Source: Verrucomicrobiota bacterium (GTDB lineage Bacteria > Verrucomicrobiota > Verrucomicrobiia > CAIQCK01). From it: 64,000 bases of DNA. The position numbers were made by a program, and so were the translations under genes. Every line of letters starts with the position of its first letter. Position 1 is the first letter of the stretch. Positions 16,996-25,781 of the stretch are shown one piece after another. A model generated the notes under the pieces. That model ran no database searches. It saw only the letters and a list, made by a program, of their open reading frames with translations, and was not told the origin of the DNA. The stretch covers positions 1 through 64,000 of the forward strand of contig JACRJX010000007.1 in NCBI GenBank assembly GCA_016235595.1. Reading direction: 5' to 3'.

Positions 16996-18330
16996 ATGAC
17001 CATGTCAACGCAACCGGTTCGCCAAACCGAAATCGTCCGGCCTTGGAACGGCTGGCCCGCCGTCTCGCAGAAAACCCTTCGTGTTTGGCGCAGCACGGAC
17101 GCGCTGCCGGGGCCGTTGTCAGGAGAGACGTTTCTGCCGTTTGGTTTGGGGCGCAGCCTCAGTGACGTTTGCTTGAATCCGGACGGCACGCTGCTCCGGA
17201 CGCCGGCGATGGACCGGTTTCTCGCGTTCGACGAAACGCGCGGCAGCCTGCGTTGCGAAGCCGGCGTGACGTTGCGGCAGTTGCTGGAGTTTCTGACACC
17301 GCGCGGTTGGTTTCTGCCGACGACGCCGGGAACGTCGCAGGTGACGATCGGCGGCGCCATCGCCAACGATGTGCATGGCAAGGACCATCATCGCAACGGC
17401 TCGTTCGGCTGCCATGTCACACGGTTGGAGCTGCTCCGCAGCGATGGCCGGCGGATCGAGTGCTCGCCGGACACGCAAGGCGATTTGTTCTGCGCGACCC
17501 TTGGCGGCTTGGGATTGACCGGCCTCATCACATGGGCCGAGTTTCGTTTGAAACGGATGCCTTCAGCGTTTCTCGACGTGGAATCCGTCCGCTTCGATTC
17601 GCTGGAGGACTGGCGGCGCGTGGCGCAGGAAGACAGCGCGTGGGAATACACCGTCGCCTGGCTCGACGGAACGCGCGCGCCGTTCCCCGGCATCCACATT
17701 CGCGGCAATTTTGCCGCAAGCGGGCCACAGGGTCATCGGCCCCGGCGCGGCGCGGCGGTGGCGATCCCGTGTGACGCGCCCGGCTGGCTGATGCAGCCGT
17801 GGCTTATCCGCACGTTCAACCGGCTGAAGCTATTGGGGCAACCGGCGACAGTGAAGAAGAGCCGCCAGGATTTTCAGAGCTTCTTCTATCCACTGGACCG
17901 CATCGAGAATTGGAGCCGCCTCTATGGCCGCCGTGGCTATCTTCAATATCAGTTCGTCGCTCCGCACGAGCACGCGTTGGGTCTGCTCCAACGCGTCCTG
18001 GAGACAGCCATCGCCGCGCGGCAGCCGGCCTACCTGGTTGTCTTGAAAACGCTTGGCCCGGCCGCGTCGGGGGGCTTGCTCTCTTTCCCAATGTCGGGAC
18101 TGACCGCCGCGATTGACTTTCCAAATCTTGGCAAGCCAACGTTGGATCTGTTTGACCGGTTCGACGATTTGGTCCGGACTGCCAAGGGCCGGTTGTATCC
18201 GGCCAAAGACCCGCGAATGTCCGCCGCGATGTTCCGGGATGGCTATCCGTCATGGCGAGAGTTCGCCCGGCACGTTGATCCCGCTTTTTCGTCGGGATTC
18301 TGGCGTCGCGTCGCGGGCAGCACGCCATGA
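16996..18330 (+). CDS. FAD-binding oxidase of the DprE1 (decaprenylphosphoryl-ribose 2'-oxidase) type
   Basis: A 444-residue flavoprotein matching the DprE1 pattern closely: GLGRSLSD, then PTTPGTSQVTIGGAIANDVH with a following HGKDHH (FAD-binding loops, about residues 110-135), LSFPMSGLTAAIDFP (about 362-376) and GRLYPAKDPRMSA. In mycobacteria DprE1 oxidises decaprenyl-phosphoryl-ribose at C2, the first half of epimerisation to the arabinose donor. The residue matching the inhibitor-binding cysteine of mycobacterial DprE1 appears to be alanine here, by eye alignment. The partner reductase gene overlaps the stop codon (ATGA), strongly supporting a two-step epimerase. The lipid carrier and final glycan are unknown. 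Confidence 0.88.
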   Translation: MTMSTQPVRQTEIVRPWNGWPAVSQKTLRVWRSTDALPGPLSGETFLPFGLGRSLSDVCLNPDGTLLRTPAMDRFLAFDETRGSLRCEAGVTLRQLLEFLTPRGWFLPTTPGTSQVTIGGAIANDVHGKDHHRNGSFGCHVTRLELLRSDGRRIECSPDTQGDLFCATLGGLGLTGLITWAEFRLKRMPSAFLDVESVRFDSLEDWRRVAQEDSAWEYTVAWLDGTRAPFPGIHIRGNFAASGPQGHRPRRGAAVAIPCDAPGWLMQPWLIRTFNRLKLLGQPATVKKSRQDFQSFFYPLDRIENWSRLYGRRGYLQYQFVAPHEHALGLLQRVLETAIAARQPAYLVVLKTLGPAASGGLLSFPMSGLTAAIDFPNLGKPTLDLFDRFDDLVRTAKGRLYPAKDPRMSAAMFRDGYPSWREFARHVDPAFSSGFWRRVAGSTP

Positions 18331-19055
18331 GCAACAAAGCCGTCATCTTTGGGGCCACGTCGCTGATCGCCGAGCACACGGCCCGACTCCTTGCCGCCGA
18401 AGGCTGGGAGCTGGTTCTCGTTGGCCGCCACCGTGAAGCCCTGCACGCTGTCGCCTCCCATCTTCGCCTGACGGGATGCGCGCCGATACACGAGTTACTT
18501 GGTGACGCTGCCAACACGGACGCGCTGCCGCAACTCGTGGATTCTGCGCGCCAGCTTCTCGGCCACCTTGATCTCGCGCTGATCGCCTGGGGATGTTACC
18601 ACCCGAATCCCGACGCGCGGCAGTCTCGGGAAATGGCGCAGATCAACTACGTTGCCTCGGCGGCGTTGGCGGAATTGCTGGGCCGGGTGTTCGCGCAGCA
18701 GCACAGCGGCACGCTTGCCGTGATCTCGTCAGTCGCGGGCGACGTGCGGCGGTCGGACAATTACGCCTACGGCAGCACGAAGGCCGCGCTCACCGCCTAC
18801 CTGCAAGGACTCCGCCAGACGTTGTCACCGTGCGGCGTCAACGTGCTCACCATCAAGCCGGGCCGCGTTGAAAACCCGCTAACGGCCGGCATCCTCCGCT
18901 CACGTTTTTCGGTGGAACCCGCGACCATTGCCGCCGGCATTTGCCGGGCGATTCAGCGCAGGAAGAGCGTCGTCTATTTGCCCGGTTACTTGCGTGTGGT
19001 CTTCTTCGTGTTGCGGTCACTGCCGGAATGGTTGCTGAAGCGTTTGCGTTTCTGA
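18327..19055 (+). CDS. Short-chain dehydrogenase of the DprE2 type
   Basis: A 242-residue Rossmann protein of the short-chain dehydrogenase family. The cofactor loop is FGATSLIAEHTA (variant of GxxxGxG, as in DprE2-like proteins), the active-site serine lies in VISSVAG and the catalytic Tyr-Lys pair in YAYGSTK (about residues 148-154). A hydrophobic C-terminal segment, RVVFFVLRSLP, could touch the membrane where a polyprenyl-linked substrate resides. In the DprE1/DprE2 route this enzyme reduces the 2-keto intermediate to the arabino product with NAD(P)H. Its ATGA overlap with the DprE1-like gene makes a coupled complex likely. Confidence 0.88.
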   Translation: MSNKAVIFGATSLIAEHTARLLAAEGWELVLVGRHREALHAVASHLRLTGCAPIHELLGDAANTDALPQLVDSARQLLGHLDLALIAWGCYHPNPDARQSREMAQINYVASAALAELLGRVFAQQHSGTLAVISSVAGDVRRSDNYAYGSTKAALTAYLQGLRQTLSPCGVNVLTIKPGRVENPLTAGILRSRFSVEPATIAAGICRAIQRRKSVVYLPGYLRVVFFVLRSLPEWLLKRLRF

Positions 19056-19080
19056 AATTGTTGTCGTTCGTGTCATCGCC

Positions 19081-20676
19081 ATGAAAACCCTGAAATGGAA
19101 CAAACGAACCTTGTTTGCGGCTGTAGTCGCCGCCCTGATCACGCCGTTGTGCCTGGCCCCGGCCGTCGCCGAAGGCTCGCAATTCGAGGAGTTCCTGCCC
19201 GACCTCTACGTGCTTCGCGACACGTGCAACGTTTATCTGTTGCGTGACCGCGACCGCGCGGTGGCGATTGATTTCGGCAGCAGCAATTGGACCGGCGCGC
19301 TGGATTCCATCGGTGTCAAGAAGCTCGACTACGTTCTGCTCACGCATCATCACCGCGACCAGTGCGAGGGATTGTTGAACTACTCGGGTGTTACCGAGGT
19401 GTGCGCGCCCGCGGGCGAAGCGAGCTTCCTGTCGCCTACCGGCGTCAAGAATTACTGGAAGCGGCGTACGGCACGGCCGAGCGGTTATCCGGCGAGCTTC
19501 AGCGTGCTGCCGCGTGGTCTGGCCGGCGTCCAATGCAGGCTTGCCGAGGGTGGTGATCTGTTTTGGGGGCAGCATCGTATCCGGTTCCTGCCTACGCCCG
19601 GCCACTCTGCCGGCGCGCTGACGGTCATAGTGACTTGGCAGGGCAGGAATGTCTTCTTCTGCGGCGATGCCGTCCACGCGGGTGGCAAGGTCTGGCAGCC
19701 GTTTCATCTGGAATGGGACCACTGGACACCAAGCGGAGCGCTTCAGGCGTGGTATGGCTTGCAGCGGCTCGGCTATTGCCGGATTGACGTGCTCTGTCCA
19801 TCGCACGGGCCGGTTGTCACGCAAGGCGCCGGTGACTGCGTGAAGCTGGCTGCACAGCGCATGATGGCTTTCATTCGCGCCAAAGGCTCCGTTTGCGAAG
19901 ACGAACCGGATGATTATTATCCGGTGGAGCCGTTGCCCGGCATCAACGCGCGGCGGGTCTCGCCGCATCTCTACCAGTTTGGCGGTAACAGCTTCCTGCT
20001 CGTTTCGAAGACGGGGGAGGGGTTCGTCGTGGACCCGTTCAAGCCGAACTTTGCCGAGCTTGAAGCGCTGCTGCCGATGGCCGGCGTAAAACGTGTGACG
20101 GCGTCGATCGCATCGCATTTCCACTACGACCACACCGATGCGTATCCAACGCTGAAGGAAAAATACGGCGCCGGGATATGGATGCATCCGTGGCTGGCCG
20201 AGGTGCTCGGCAATTCCGACAAGCTCGACCTGCCGTATCTGCCCGCCGCGCCGATCAAGGCCGACCGCGTGTTGCCGGAGACGGGCGAGTTCACGTGGAA
20301 CGAATACCGCTTTGCCATCTGGCCGATGCCGGCGCAGACCCGGTGGCACTGCGCCTTCATGGCGACGGTGGACGGCCAGCGCGTGTTCTTCAGCGGAGAC
20401 AGCTATCAGCCGCCGTCGCGATGGAACGGCACAGGCGGTTTCTGCGCCTACAACAACTCGCGGTTCGATGCGTTTCGCGACAGCGCACGGCTGGTGTTGC
20501 GCGAGAAACCCAACCTCATCGCCAACGGTCATCAGGTCGTCTATCGGTTCCACGCCAGCCACTATGAGAAGATCCTGCGTTGGGCTGACATGGCCGAAAA
20601 AGCCGTGCGGGACCTCTGCCCCTCATCGGATTGGATGAAAGACTACTACGTCCAACAGAAGCTGGAGCAGCCGTAA
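19081..20676 (+). CDS. Secreted protein with two metallo-beta-lactamase-fold domains
   Basis: A 531-residue protein with a signal peptide ending near AVAE (about residue 31). Two MBL-fold domains lie in tandem. The first (about 35-270) has THHHRDQ in place of HxHxDH, so the last metal ligand of that motif is glutamine, yet it keeps PGHSAG and FCGDAVH. The second (about 295-510) has canonical SHFHYDH, SGDSYQPPS and a late NGHQ. The metal sites may therefore be unequal. Hydrolase or lactonase activity on an unknown substrate is likely. It starts 26 bases after the DprE2-like gene and may belong to the same transcript, though its exported location differs. Confidence 0.87.
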   Translation: MKTLKWNKRTLFAAVVAALITPLCLAPAVAEGSQFEEFLPDLYVLRDTCNVYLLRDRDRAVAIDFGSSNWTGALDSIGVKKLDYVLLTHHHRDQCEGLLNYSGVTEVCAPAGEASFLSPTGVKNYWKRRTARPSGYPASFSVLPRGLAGVQCRLAEGGDLFWGQHRIRFLPTPGHSAGALTVIVTWQGRNVFFCGDAVHAGGKVWQPFHLEWDHWTPSGALQAWYGLQRLGYCRIDVLCPSHGPVVTQGAGDCVKLAAQRMMAFIRAKGSVCEDEPDDYYPVEPLPGINARRVSPHLYQFGGNSFLLVSKTGEGFVVDPFKPNFAELEALLPMAGVKRVTASIASHFHYDHTDAYPTLKEKYGAGIWMHPWLAEVLGNSDKLDLPYLPAAPIKADRVLPETGEFTWNEYRFAIWPMPAQTRWHCAFMATVDGQRVFFSGDSYQPPSRWNGTGGFCAYNNSRFDAFRDSARLVLREKPNLIANGHQVVYRFHASHYEKILRWADMAEKAVRDLCPSSDWMKDYYVQQKLEQP

Positions 20677-20737
20677 GAGATGGCCTCAACGGCCTGGCAC
20701 TGAGTTAATCCAGTGGTTCAGAATTGCCGGCGGCGGA

Positions 20738-22255
20738 TTACGACTCAAAAAGGTTTTTCGTGGCGAAGTTCGGCTCGCTGGTGAGATTGACTCCGAGCCG
20801 CCGCAGGCCGGCCTCGTCACCGGGCGTCGGCATATGTGTCAGGTGGACTTCGCATCCTTGAAGTTCCTTCAGTTTCTCCATCGCCATCTGCGCGGCCGGA
20901 TTGCTGCCGGCGCTGATGCTGAGCGCTATGAGCGTCTCATCGAGGTCGAGGCTGACGGTGCGCGCGTTGAGGACGTTCTTTTTCAGGTTGGCGATGGACT
21001 CGACCACGCTGGCCGGCAGCAATGGCATTTTGTGCGGGATCTCAGCGAGCTTCTTGGCTGCGTTGAGGATCAGGCCGGAGGCGGCATGCAACAACGGTGA
21101 GTTGCTGCCAGTGACGATCTCGCCGTTGCGCAATTCGATCGCTGCTCCGCAGAACATGCCCTGATTACCCTTGCCTCTCGACATGGCGTCCTGCGCGGCC
21201 TCGCGCGCCGCGTTCACCGTTGGACGGTCCTCTGGCTTGGCTCCCACTTCTTCCATGATCATCGCGATCCGCTGGGTCGTATCCTGGTCGGCAAACCCCA
21301 TCACATATTCGCAGTTGTAGCGGAAGTAACGGCGGATGATTTCCTGCCGGGCGGCCTCGCGCACGACCGCGTCATCCACGATGCCGAACCCGGCCTTGTT
21401 GACGCCCATGTCAGTCGGGGAGTTGTAGGGTGATTTCGCGCCGGTGATCCGCTCCAACAGCCGTTTCAACACGGGGAACAGTTCCACATCCCGGTTGTAG
21501 TTGATGGTTGTCGCCCCGTACGCCTCCATGTGATGCGGGTCGATGAGGTTGAAATCCTTGATGTCCACCGTCGCGGCCTCATAGGCGACGTTGACCGGGT
21601 GCTTGAGCGGCAGGTTCCAGATCGGGAACGTCTCGAACTTGGCGTAGCCCGAATTAATCCCGCGCTTGTGGTCGTGATAAAGCTGCGACAAGCACGTCGA
21701 GAGTTTGCCACTACCGGGACCCGGCCCTGTCACCACGACAATGGGCTTGGTCGTTGCGATGTAGTCATTGCGGCCATAGCCTTCCTCGCTCGCGATCCCG
21801 TCCACGTCCGTCGGATAGCCGCGAATTGGGTAATGCGTGAACACCGGCACACCGCGCCGTTCGAGCTTGTTCTTGAAGATCGTCGCCGCGGACTGGTTTT
21901 GGAACCGCGTGATGACGACGGCGGTGATGGCAATGTCCCATGCGCGCAGATCGTCAATCAGCTTGAGCGCGTCCACGTCGTAAGTGATGCCAAAATCCGC
22001 GCGCACCTTCTTGCGCTCGATGTCGCCGGCGTAGATGCAGAGGATGATGTCGGCGCGGTCCTTGAGCTGCTTCAACAGCCGCATCTTCACGTTCGGGTCG
22101 AATCCCGGCAGCACGCGCGCGGCGTGGTAGTCGAAGACGATCTTGCCGCCGAACTCCAGATAGAGCTTGTTGTCGTACTTCCTGGCCCGCTCCAGAATGG
22201 CCTCGGTTTGCAGCTTCAGGTACTTCTCGTTGTCGAAACCCGTTTTCTTGGTCAT
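20738..22255 (-). CDS. DUF1846 domain-containing protein
   Basis: A 505-residue cytoplasmic protein matching the DUF1846 family along its whole length, including the opening GFDNEKYLKLQ, TGPGPGSGKLSTCLSQLYHD (a P-loop-like, GSGK-containing segment near residue 170) and DPHHMEAYG. The GSGK segment suggests nucleotide binding, but the biochemical function of the family is not established. The start is ATG 22255, matching the usual family N-terminus; an in-frame TTG at 22285 exists. It lies 31 bases downstream of carB on the same strand and is probably co-transcribed, though a link to pyrimidine or arginine synthesis is only contextual. Confidence 0.92.
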   Translation of the reverse strand: MTKKTGFDNEKYLKLQTEAILERARKYDNKLYLEFGGKIVFDYHAARVLPGFDPNVKMRLLKQLKDRADIILCIYAGDIERKKVRADFGITYDVDALKLIDDLRAWDIAITAVVITRFQNQSAATIFKNKLERRGVPVFTHYPIRGYPTDVDGIASEEGYGRNDYIATTKPIVVVTGPGPGSGKLSTCLSQLYHDHKRGINSGYAKFETFPIWNLPLKHPVNVAYEAATVDIKDFNLIDPHHMEAYGATTINYNRDVELFPVLKRLLERITGAKSPYNSPTDMGVNKAGFGIVDDAVVREAARQEIIRRYFRYNCEYVMGFADQDTTQRIAMIMEEVGAKPEDRPTVNAAREAAQDAMSRGKGNQGMFCGAAIELRNGEIVTGSNSPLLHAASGLILNAAKKLAEIPHKMPLLPASVVESIANLKKNVLNARTVSLDLDETLIALSISAGSNPAAQMAMEKLKELQGCEVHLTHMPTPGDEAGLRRLGVNLTSEPNFATKNLFES

Positions 22256-22286
22256 GTGCTTGAAGAGACGTTGGTCCGAATGCAAC

Positions 22287-25200
22287 TCAAGCCAGCGGCG
22301 CGTTCTTGATGTCCAGATGATACGCCTGCAGCGACTTCACCCCGGCTCGGCCCTTTTGCACGGCGCCAATGCCTTTGGCGGCGGCCAGCGCGGCGGCGAT
22401 GGTCGTGATGTAAGGAATCTTGTGCTTGATGGCGTTCTTGCGGATGTAGGAATCGTCGGACTGGCTGCTCTTGCCGGCGGGCGTGTTGATGATGAGCTGG
22501 ATGTCGCCGTTCTTGATCGCGTCCACAATGTCGGGCCTGCCTTGGTTGGTTTTGTTGATTTGCTCGGACTTGATGCCGCGTTCGGTGAACCGCCGGTGCG
22601 TGCCATTGGTCGCGAGCACCTTGAAGCCAAGCTTGCTGAACTCAGCCGCCACGTTGCACGCGGCAGCCTTGTCACGATCGTTGATGGTGATCAGCACAGT
22701 GCCTGAAGACGGCAGCTCCGGCGTGGCCGCTTCCTCGGCCTTGAAGAACGCCATGCCGAACGAATCCGCCATGCCCAGCACCTCGCCGGTGGATCGCATC
22801 TCCGGCCCGAGAACAGGATCCACCTCCGGGAACATGCTGAACGGCATGACCGCCTCCTTGACGCCGAAGTGCGGGATGCGTTTCTGCTGGAGGCCGAGGT
22901 CGCGCAGCTTCTTGCCGAGCATGAGCTGCGTGGCGATGCGCGCCATGGAGATGTTGCAGACCTTGGAGACCAGCGGCACCGTGCGCGACGCGCGCGGGTT
23001 GGCTTCGAGACAATAGACCTTATCTTTGCAGATTGCATACTGCATGTTCATCAGACCGACGACGTGCAGTTCCTTGGCGATCTTGCGCGTGTAGTCGCAG
23101 ATGGTTTTGAGATGTTTCGGCGGGATGCTGATGGGCGGAATGACGCACGCCGAGTCGCCGGAATGAATGCCGGCCTGCTCGATATGTTCCATGACCGCCG
23201 GGATAAAGACCTCGGTGTCATCCGCAAGCGCGTCGGCTTCGCACTCCAACGCGTCTTCGAGGAACCTGTCAATCAGGATTGGCCGATCGGGCGTCACGTC
23301 CACTGCGGCCGCAACGTAACGTTTGAGCATCTCCTCGTCATAGACGATTTCCATGCCGCGTCCGCCCAGCACGAACGACGGGCGCACCATCAGCGGGTAG
23401 CCGATGCGTTTGGCCACCGAGATCGCTTCTTCGAGGTTGCTGGCCATGCCGGACTCCGGCATCGGGACCCCGAGCTTCTCCATCATCTGGCGGAACCGGT
23501 CGCGGTCCTCGGCGAGATCGATCGTGTCGGGACTCGTACCGAGGATGTTCACGCCCGCGGCGGCAAGTTGGTTGGCGATGTTCAGCGGTGTCTGGCCGCC
23601 GAACTGCACGATGACGCCCTGCGGCTTTTCCTTCGCGTAGATGCTGAGCACGTCCTCGATCGTCAGCGGCTCGAAATAGAGTTTGTCGGAGGTGTCGTAG
23701 TCGGTGGAGACGGTCTCCGGGTTGCAGTTGACCATGATGGCTTCATAGCCTTCATCGCGCAGCGCGAACGCGGCGTGGACACAGCAGTAGTCGAACTCAA
23801 TGCCCTGGCCGATGCGGTTTGGCCCGCCGCCGAGCACGAGGACCTTGCGCCGGGTCGAGGAGGTGGTTTTGTCGGGTGCGTTGTAGGTCGAGTAGTAGTA
23901 GGCCGCATTCTCGACGCCACTGACCGGCACTGCATCCCACGTTTCTCCCAGGCCCAACTTCAGCCGGCGCGAGCGGATCTGCTCTTCGGGGATGCCAAGA
24001 ATCCTGGCGAGGTAGCGGTCGGCGAAACCATCCTTCTTTGCCTGCACAAACAGGTTGTCGGGCAACTGCTGGCCTTTGAACGCGAGAATCTTCTCCTCGA
24101 GTTCGACCAACTCTTTCATCTGCTGGATGAACCACGTCTTGATGTAGGTCTTGGCGTGGAGTTGGTCCACAGGGGCGCCCTTGCGCAGCGCCTCATACAT
24201 GATGAATTGACGCTCGCTGCTTGGCTGGTTGAGCATGGCCATCAACTCTTCCAGTGAACGCTGGTGGAAGTCCTTCGCGAAACCCAGCCCGTGGCGGCCG
24301 TTCTCCAGCGAGCGAATGGATTTCTGGAACGCCTCTTTGTAGTTCTTGCCGATGCTCATCACCTCGCCGACGGCGCGCATCTGGGTGCCGAGTTTGTCCT
24401 CGGCGTCCTTGAACTTTTCGAACGCCCAGCGCGAGAACTTGACGACGACGTAGTCGCCAGAGGGTTTGTATTTGTCGAGCGTGCCTTCCTTCCAGTAAGG
24501 AATCTCATCGAGCGTCAGCCCGGCGGCGAGCTTGGCGGAGATGAGCGCAATGGGGAAGCCGGTTGCCTTTGACGCCAGTGCCGAGGAGCGCGACGTGCGT
24601 GGATTGATCTCGATGATGACCACGCGGCCGGTCTTTGGGTCGTGCGCGAACTGGATGTTGGTGCCCCCGATGACCTCGATGGCTTCGACGACGCGATAGG
24701 AATAATCCTGAAGCTTCTTTTGCAGCTTCGGCGCGATCGTTAGCATCGGCGCCACGCAGTAGGAATCACCCGTGTGGACGCCCATCGCATCGACGTTCTC
24801 AATGAAGCAGACGGTGATCATCTGGTTCTTGGAGTCGCGGACGACCTCCAGTTCCAGTTCCTCCCAGCCGAGCACCGATTCTTCGATGAGAATCTGGTGA
24901 ATCATGCTGGCCGCGAGACCGCGGCTGGAGACGGTGCGCAGTTCTTCGACGTTGTAAACCAGACCGCCGCCGGTGCCGCCCATCGTGTAAGCGGGGCGGA
25001 CCACCACGGGATAGCCAAGGCGCGCGGCAATCTTCTCGGCTTCTTCGATCGTGTAGGCCGGGTCACTGTCGGGCATGGGAATGCCGAGCCGCTGCATCGT
25101 TTCTTTGAATGCGATGCGGTCCTCGCCGCGTTTGATCGCGTCCACATTCACGCCAATGACCTTGACGCCGTATTTATCCAGCACACCGGCCTTGGCCAGT

Positions 25201-25502
25201 TCGGAAGAAAGGTTCAAACCTGTCTGTCCACCCAGATTGGGCAGCAGCGCGTCAGGACGTTCCTTTTCGATGATCTTCGTCATGACCTGCACGTTCAAAG
25301 GCTCGATGTAAGTGGCGTCGGCCATGCCGGGGTCGGTCATGATCGTGGCGGGGTTGGAGTTGGCCAGCACGATCTCGTAGCCCAGCCCCCTGAGCGCCTT
25401 GCACGCCTGGGAACCGGAGTAATCGAACTCGCACGCCTGCCCGATCACGATGGGGCCGGACCCGATAATCATCACCTTGTGAATGTCATTGCGCTTCGGC
25501 AT
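22287..25502 (-). CDS. carB: Carbamoyl-phosphate synthase large subunit
   Basis: A 1071-residue protein with the full CarB architecture: two homologous ATP-grasp halves (first from about residue 130 with RPAYTMGGTGGG; second from about 680 with RPSFVLGGRGME), each preceded by a Rossmann-like domain (IIGSGPIVIGQACEFDYSG and LGGGPNRIGQGIEFDYCC), an oligomerisation region and a C-terminal MGS-like allosteric domain from about 940. It makes carbamoyl phosphate from bicarbonate, ammonia and two ATP for pyrimidines and arginine. CarA is not in the window. Normal length and intact motifs. Confidence 0.98.
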   Translation of the reverse strand: MPKRNDIHKVMIIGSGPIVIGQACEFDYSGSQACKALRGLGYEIVLANSNPATIMTDPGMADATYIEPLNVQVMTKIIEKERPDALLPNLGGQTGLNLSSELAKAGVLDKYGVKVIGVNVDAIKRGEDRIAFKETMQRLGIPMPDSDPAYTIEEAEKIAARLGYPVVVRPAYTMGGTGGGLVYNVEELRTVSSRGLAASMIHQILIEESVLGWEELELEVVRDSKNQMITVCFIENVDAMGVHTGDSYCVAPMLTIAPKLQKKLQDYSYRVVEAIEVIGGTNIQFAHDPKTGRVVIIEINPRTSRSSALASKATGFPIALISAKLAAGLTLDEIPYWKEGTLDKYKPSGDYVVVKFSRWAFEKFKDAEDKLGTQMRAVGEVMSIGKNYKEAFQKSIRSLENGRHGLGFAKDFHQRSLEELMAMLNQPSSERQFIMYEALRKGAPVDQLHAKTYIKTWFIQQMKELVELEEKILAFKGQQLPDNLFVQAKKDGFADRYLARILGIPEEQIRSRRLKLGLGETWDAVPVSGVENAAYYYSTYNAPDKTTSSTRRKVLVLGGGPNRIGQGIEFDYCCVHAAFALRDEGYEAIMVNCNPETVSTDYDTSDKLYFEPLTIEDVLSIYAKEKPQGVIVQFGGQTPLNIANQLAAAGVNILGTSPDTIDLAEDRDRFRQMMEKLGVPMPESGMASNLEEAISVAKRIGYPLMVRPSFVLGGRGMEIVYDEEMLKRYVAAAVDVTPDRPILIDRFLEDALECEADALADDTEVFIPAVMEHIEQAGIHSGDSACVIPPISIPPKHLKTICDYTRKIAKELHVVGLMNMQYAICKDKVYCLEANPRASRTVPLVSKVCNISMARIATQLMLGKKLRDLGLQQKRIPHFGVKEAVMPFSMFPEVDPVLGPEMRSTGEVLGMADSFGMAFFKAEEAATPELPSSGTVLITINDRDKAAACNVAAEFSKLGFKVLATNGTHRRFTERGIKSEQINKTNQGRPDIVDAIKNGDIQLIINTPAGKSSQSDDSYIRKNAIKHKIPYITTIAAALAAAKGIGAVQKGRAGVKSLQAYHLDIKNAPLA

Positions 25503-25638
25503 GTTGTTAGTCCTTGGTTGTCAGTCAATCACTCCCGCTCTTCGAGCGATTCGCCCGCACGGGTCTCCTGTCGCTCCAATCACACGACCGTCGCTTTACG
25601 CGGCCACGCGATGCTTGCGGCGACAGGGAATTACAATC

Positions 25639-25680
25639 GTGATATATCAACTGATCCGTATCAGTGGTTATGATAATCAC
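25639..25680. promoter_or_regulatory. Cluster of nested inverted repeats between carB and the GH2 gene
   Basis: This 42-base stretch starts with GTGAT and ends with ATCAC. Inside are a 10-base palindrome TGATATATCA (25640-25649), a perfect 6-base inverted repeat ACTGAT-CCGT-ATCAGT (25650-25665) and TTATGATAA (25668-25676). It is AT-rich and lies between divergent starts, as operators do. It could serve carB (start 137 bases away) or the hydrolase (102 bases away). Regulator unknown. Confidence 0.5.
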
Positions 25681-25781
25681 GTGGGCGCGCAGTTTCCGCG
25701 AATCGCGCGCACTGTCAAGCACGTTGTGCTGGGTGTTGGGGTATTGCTGTTGTTGTGGTGGTTGGCTATGCTGCCCCGACC

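Noticed and set aside
18853..20562. 569-codon minus-strand frame opposite the MBL gene
   Set aside because: Antisense shadow; no domain, while the plus strand carries two MBL domains and a signal peptide.
20697..20717. CACTG...CAGTG repeat between convergent genes as a bidirectional terminator
   Set aside because: The 5-base stem is too short and no T-run is present on either strand.
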